Assembly (NCBI RefSeq): GCF_024700075.1
Contig: NZ_JAJONE010000001.1
Location: 558,001-622,000 of the forward strand
Length of the DNA stretch: 64,000 nt
Source: Hymenobacter sp. J193
Lineage (GTDB): Bacteria; Bacteroidota; Bacteroidia; Cytophagales; Hymenobacteraceae
Reading direction: 5' to 3'
Position numbers and translations under genes: made by a program. Shown here piece by piece: positions 61,931 to 64,000 of this stretch; the stretch's first letter is position 1, and every line of letters starts with the position of its first letter. The notes beneath the pieces are model-generated. The model was not told the DNA's origin. It did not search any database and worked only from the letters and a program-made list of their open reading frames with translations.

Positions 61931-64000
61931 ATGGCCGTTAAGAAAAGTGAACTGTACAGCTCGTTGTGGAAGAGCTGTGACCAGCTGCGCGGGGGCATGG
62001 ATGCCTCGCAGTATAAGGACTACGTGCTGACGCTGCTGTTCGTGAAATACGTGAGTGACAAGTACGCCGGGCGCGACGACTCGGTGATTGTGATACCGGA
62101 GGGCGGCAGCTTCCAGGATATGGTGGCGCTGAAGGGCAGCAAGCACATCGGCGAGGGCATGGACATGGTCATTGCCAGCCTGGCCAAGGCCAACGAGCTG
62201 ACCGGCATCATTGACGTGGCCAGCTTCAACGACCCCGAGAAGCTGGGCAGCAGCCCCAAGGACCGGGTGGACCGGCTGACGGCGCTGGTGGGCATCTTTG
62301 AGGAGCCGGGGCTGGACTTCAGCCGTAACCGCGCCGACGGCGACGACATTCTGGGCGACGCCTATGAGTACCTGATGCAGCACTTCGCCACGGAGAGCGG
62401 CAAGAGCAAGGGGCAGTTTTACACGCCTTCGGAAGTGAGCCGGGTGATGGCCAAGGTGATTGGCATCGAGCACGCTACGAAGTCGACGCAGACGGTGTAT
62501 GACCCTACCTGCGGCTCCGGCTCCCTCCTACTCAAGGCGGCCGACGAGGCGCCGGTAGAGTTGAGCATCTACGGGCAGGAGATGGATAACGCCACCTACG
62601 CGCTGGCCCGCATGAATATGATTCTGCACGGCTACAACACGGCCGAAATCCAGAAGGGCAACACGCTGGCCGACCCGAAATTTCTGGGCAACGGCGGCGG
62701 ACTGAAAACCCACGACTTCGTGGTGGCCAACCCGCCCTTCTCGGTGAAGGCCTGGAGCAACGGCGTGGATGTGGCCCACGACCCCTACGAGCGGTTTACG
62801 GGCTACGGGGTGCCGCCGGTGAAGAATGGCGACTACGCGTTTCTGCTGCACATTGTACGCAGCCTGAACGGCACCGGCCGCGGGGCGGTGGTGCTGCCCC
62901 ACGGGGTGCTGTTCCGGGGCAACGCCGAGGCCGACATCCGGCGCAACCTGGTGCAGCGGGGGTATCTGAAGGGCATTATCGGGCTGCCGCCGAACCTGTT
63001 TTACGGGACGGGCATTCCGGCCTGCCTCTTGGTGCTGGACAAGGCTGGCGCAGCCGACCGTACGGGCATCTTCCTAATGGACGCCAGCAAGGGCTACCTG
63101 AAGGACGGCAACAAGAACCGGCTGCGCGAGCAGGACATTCACCGCATCGTGGACGTGTTTGGGGAGCTGCGCGACGTGCCGGGCTACGCGCGGATGGTGC
63201 CCTACGAGGAGATTGAGCGCAACGGCTACAACCTGAACATTCCGCGCTACGTGGAAAGCCAGGGCGGGGAGGTGCAGCAGGATTTGGACGCGCATTTGCG
63301 CGGGGGCATTCCGGCCGCCGACGCGGCGGCGCTGGCTCCTTACTGGGCGGTGTGCCCGGCCCTGCACGACGCGCTACTGGGCCCCGGCGACCGGCCGGGA
63401 TACCTAAGCTTGCGGGTGGCACCGGAGGCGGTGCGCCCTACCGTGTTTGAGCACCCCGAGTTTCAGGCGTTTCAGCGGAGCATAGAGGCGAAGTATGGGG
63501 AATGGGCGGAGCGGGCCCACACCACCCTGCACGCCCTGAGCGCCGACACCAAGCCCAAGCAGCTGTTGCCGCTGCTGGCCGAGGACTTGCTGCACACGCT
63601 GGCCGAGCTGCCGCTGCTGGACTGTTACGACGTGTACCAGAACCTGATGGACTACTGGGCCGCCACCATGCAGGACGACGTGTATGAGGTGGTGGCCGAG
63701 GGCTGGAAGGCCCGGCTCACCAAAACCAAGAAGGGCCACTACAACAGCGAGTTGGTGCCCCGGGAGCTGGTGGTGGCGCGCTACCTGCCCGAAGAGCAGC
63801 TGGACTTGGACCAGGCCACGGCCGCGCTGGAAGAAGCCACCCGCCTGCGGGAGGAGCTGGAAGAAGAGTACGCCGGCGAGGACGGCCTGCTGGCCGACTA
63901 CGCCCCCACCGGTAAGCTAGACCGCAAGCTGGTAGCAAAGCGGCTGAAGGCCGCCCCGGCCCAGGCCAGCCTGGCGGCTACCAAAGCCCGGCGCGGGCGG
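61931..64000 (+). CDS. hsdM: Type I restriction-modification DNA methyltransferase subunit HsdM (partial, cut by window edge)
   Basis: From ATG 61931 an open frame of 690 codons runs to the end of the window without a stop. The HsdM N-terminal helical domain starts MAVKKSELYSSLWKSCDQLR, then MDASQYKDYVLTLLFVKYVS. SAM-binding motif I is YDPTCGSGSLLLKAADEAP near residue 190, and the catalytic motif IV is FVVANPPFSVKAWSNG near 268. KGQFYTPSEVSRVMAKVIG is typical of N6-adenine type I enzymes. The later part contains a long C-terminal extension ending in a coiled coil (LEEATRLREELEEEYAGEDG). hsdS and hsdR are expected downstream outside the window. TACTTTTA at 61865-61872 may be its -7 box. Confidence 0.94.
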   Translation, partial: MAVKKSELYSSLWKSCDQLRGGMDASQYKDYVLTLLFVKYVSDKYAGRDDSVIVIPEGGSFQDMVALKGSKHIGEGMDMVIASLAKANELTGIIDVASFNDPEKLGSSPKDRVDRLTALVGIFEEPGLDFSRNRADGDDILGDAYEYLMQHFATESGKSKGQFYTPSEVSRVMAKVIGIEHATKSTQTVYDPTCGSGSLLLKAADEAPVELSIYGQEMDNATYALARMNMILHGYNTAEIQKGNTLADPKFLGNGGGLKTHDFVVANPPFSVKAWSNGVDVAHDPYERFTGYGVPPVKNGDYAFLLHIVRSLNGTGRGAVVLPHGVLFRGNAEADIRRNLVQRGYLKGIIGLPPNLFYGTGIPACLLVLDKAGAADRTGIFLMDASKGYLKDGNKNRLREQDIHRIVDVFGELRDVPGYARMVPYEEIERNGYNLNIPRYVESQGGEVQQDLDAHLRGGIPAADAAALAPYWAVCPALHDALLGPGDRPGYLSLRVAPEAVRPTVFEHPEFQAFQRSIEAKYGEWAERAHTTLHALSADTKPKQLLPLLAEDLLHTLAELPLLDCYDVYQNLMDYWAATMQDDVYEVVAEGWKARLTKTKKGHYNSELVPRELVVARYLPEEQLDLDQATAALEEATRLREELEEEYAGEDGLLADYAPTGKLDRKLVAKRLKAAPAQASLAATKARRGR

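Noticed and set aside
1..64000. CRISPR arrays, tRNA or rRNA genes
   Set aside because: No regularly spaced repeat-spacer pattern, tRNA-like cloverleaf or rRNA sequence was noticed in any intergenic region.

Overview
The window is a 64-kb piece of a GC-rich Bacteroidota chromosome, most likely Hymenobacter or a close Cytophagales relative. The evidence is a SusC/SusD pair with a hybrid two-component regulator, type IX secretion sorting domains of both kinds, YD-repeat (Rhs-like) giant proteins, and promoter-like elements close to TAnnTTTG rather than sigma-70 boxes. No rRNA, tRNA or CRISPR array was seen.

Layout. (1) 1-3604: a minus-strand run GNAT - Sel1-repeat protein - class II cyclic-nucleotide phosphodiesterase (cut by the left edge), an unknown acidic protein, and an MFS transporter. 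(2) 3593-18369: a mobile/secretory region that starts with a truncated IS481-type transposase. It continues with a 1,989-residue YD-repeat protein ending in an M23 metallopeptidase domain, overlapped by 4 bp by a small AT-rich lipoprotein-like gene (candidate toxin/immunity pair). Next come an OmpH/Skp-like protein and a lipoprotein, then a second YD-repeat gene and a lipoprotein gene, each split by a one-base frameshift. (3) 18440-27204: a T9SS type-B exported repeat protein, a membrane acyltransferase next to an acyl-CoA synthetase-like enzyme, an AraC regulator next to a short-chain dehydrogenase, and a small STAS/SpoIIAA-like protein. Two strong hairpin terminators follow. (4) 27205-43347: a fructan (levan/inulin) utilisation locus. 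In order it holds a hybrid two-component sensor/regulator with a periplasmic sugar-binding domain, SusC, SusD, an MFS sugar importer, a PfkB fructokinase, a GH32 fructanase, a second GH32-like lipoprotein (frameshifted) and a T9SS type-A secreted protein, closed by a terminator. Outer-membrane capture, extracellular/periplasmic hydrolysis, inner-membrane import and phosphorylation of fructose are all encoded together. (5) 43658-44521: two small unknown genes.

(6) 44983-64000: a genome-defence and DNA-damage island. It holds umuDC, a three-gene mcrBC operon led by an unknown one-TM protein, and a tightly spaced five-gene operon. That operon encodes a 1,428-residue RecQ-like helicase with an N-terminal DUF559/Vsr-like nuclease domain, a tail-anchored coiled-coil protein, a TerB-like protein, a four-TM coiled-coil protein and a VWA-like lipoprotein. 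An unknown 531-residue coiled-coil protein and the start of a type I HsdM methyltransferase follow. The five-gene operon is the best candidate for an undescribed system: its parts would run from the cytoplasmic DNA-processing enzyme through the inner membrane to the periplasm.

Three apparent frameshifts (near 12.6, 18.05 and 41.09 kb) are all repaired by adding one base, and two lie in homopolymer runs. Sequencing indels are therefore as likely as real gene decay. All family assignments come from reading motifs in the sequence; no database search was run.
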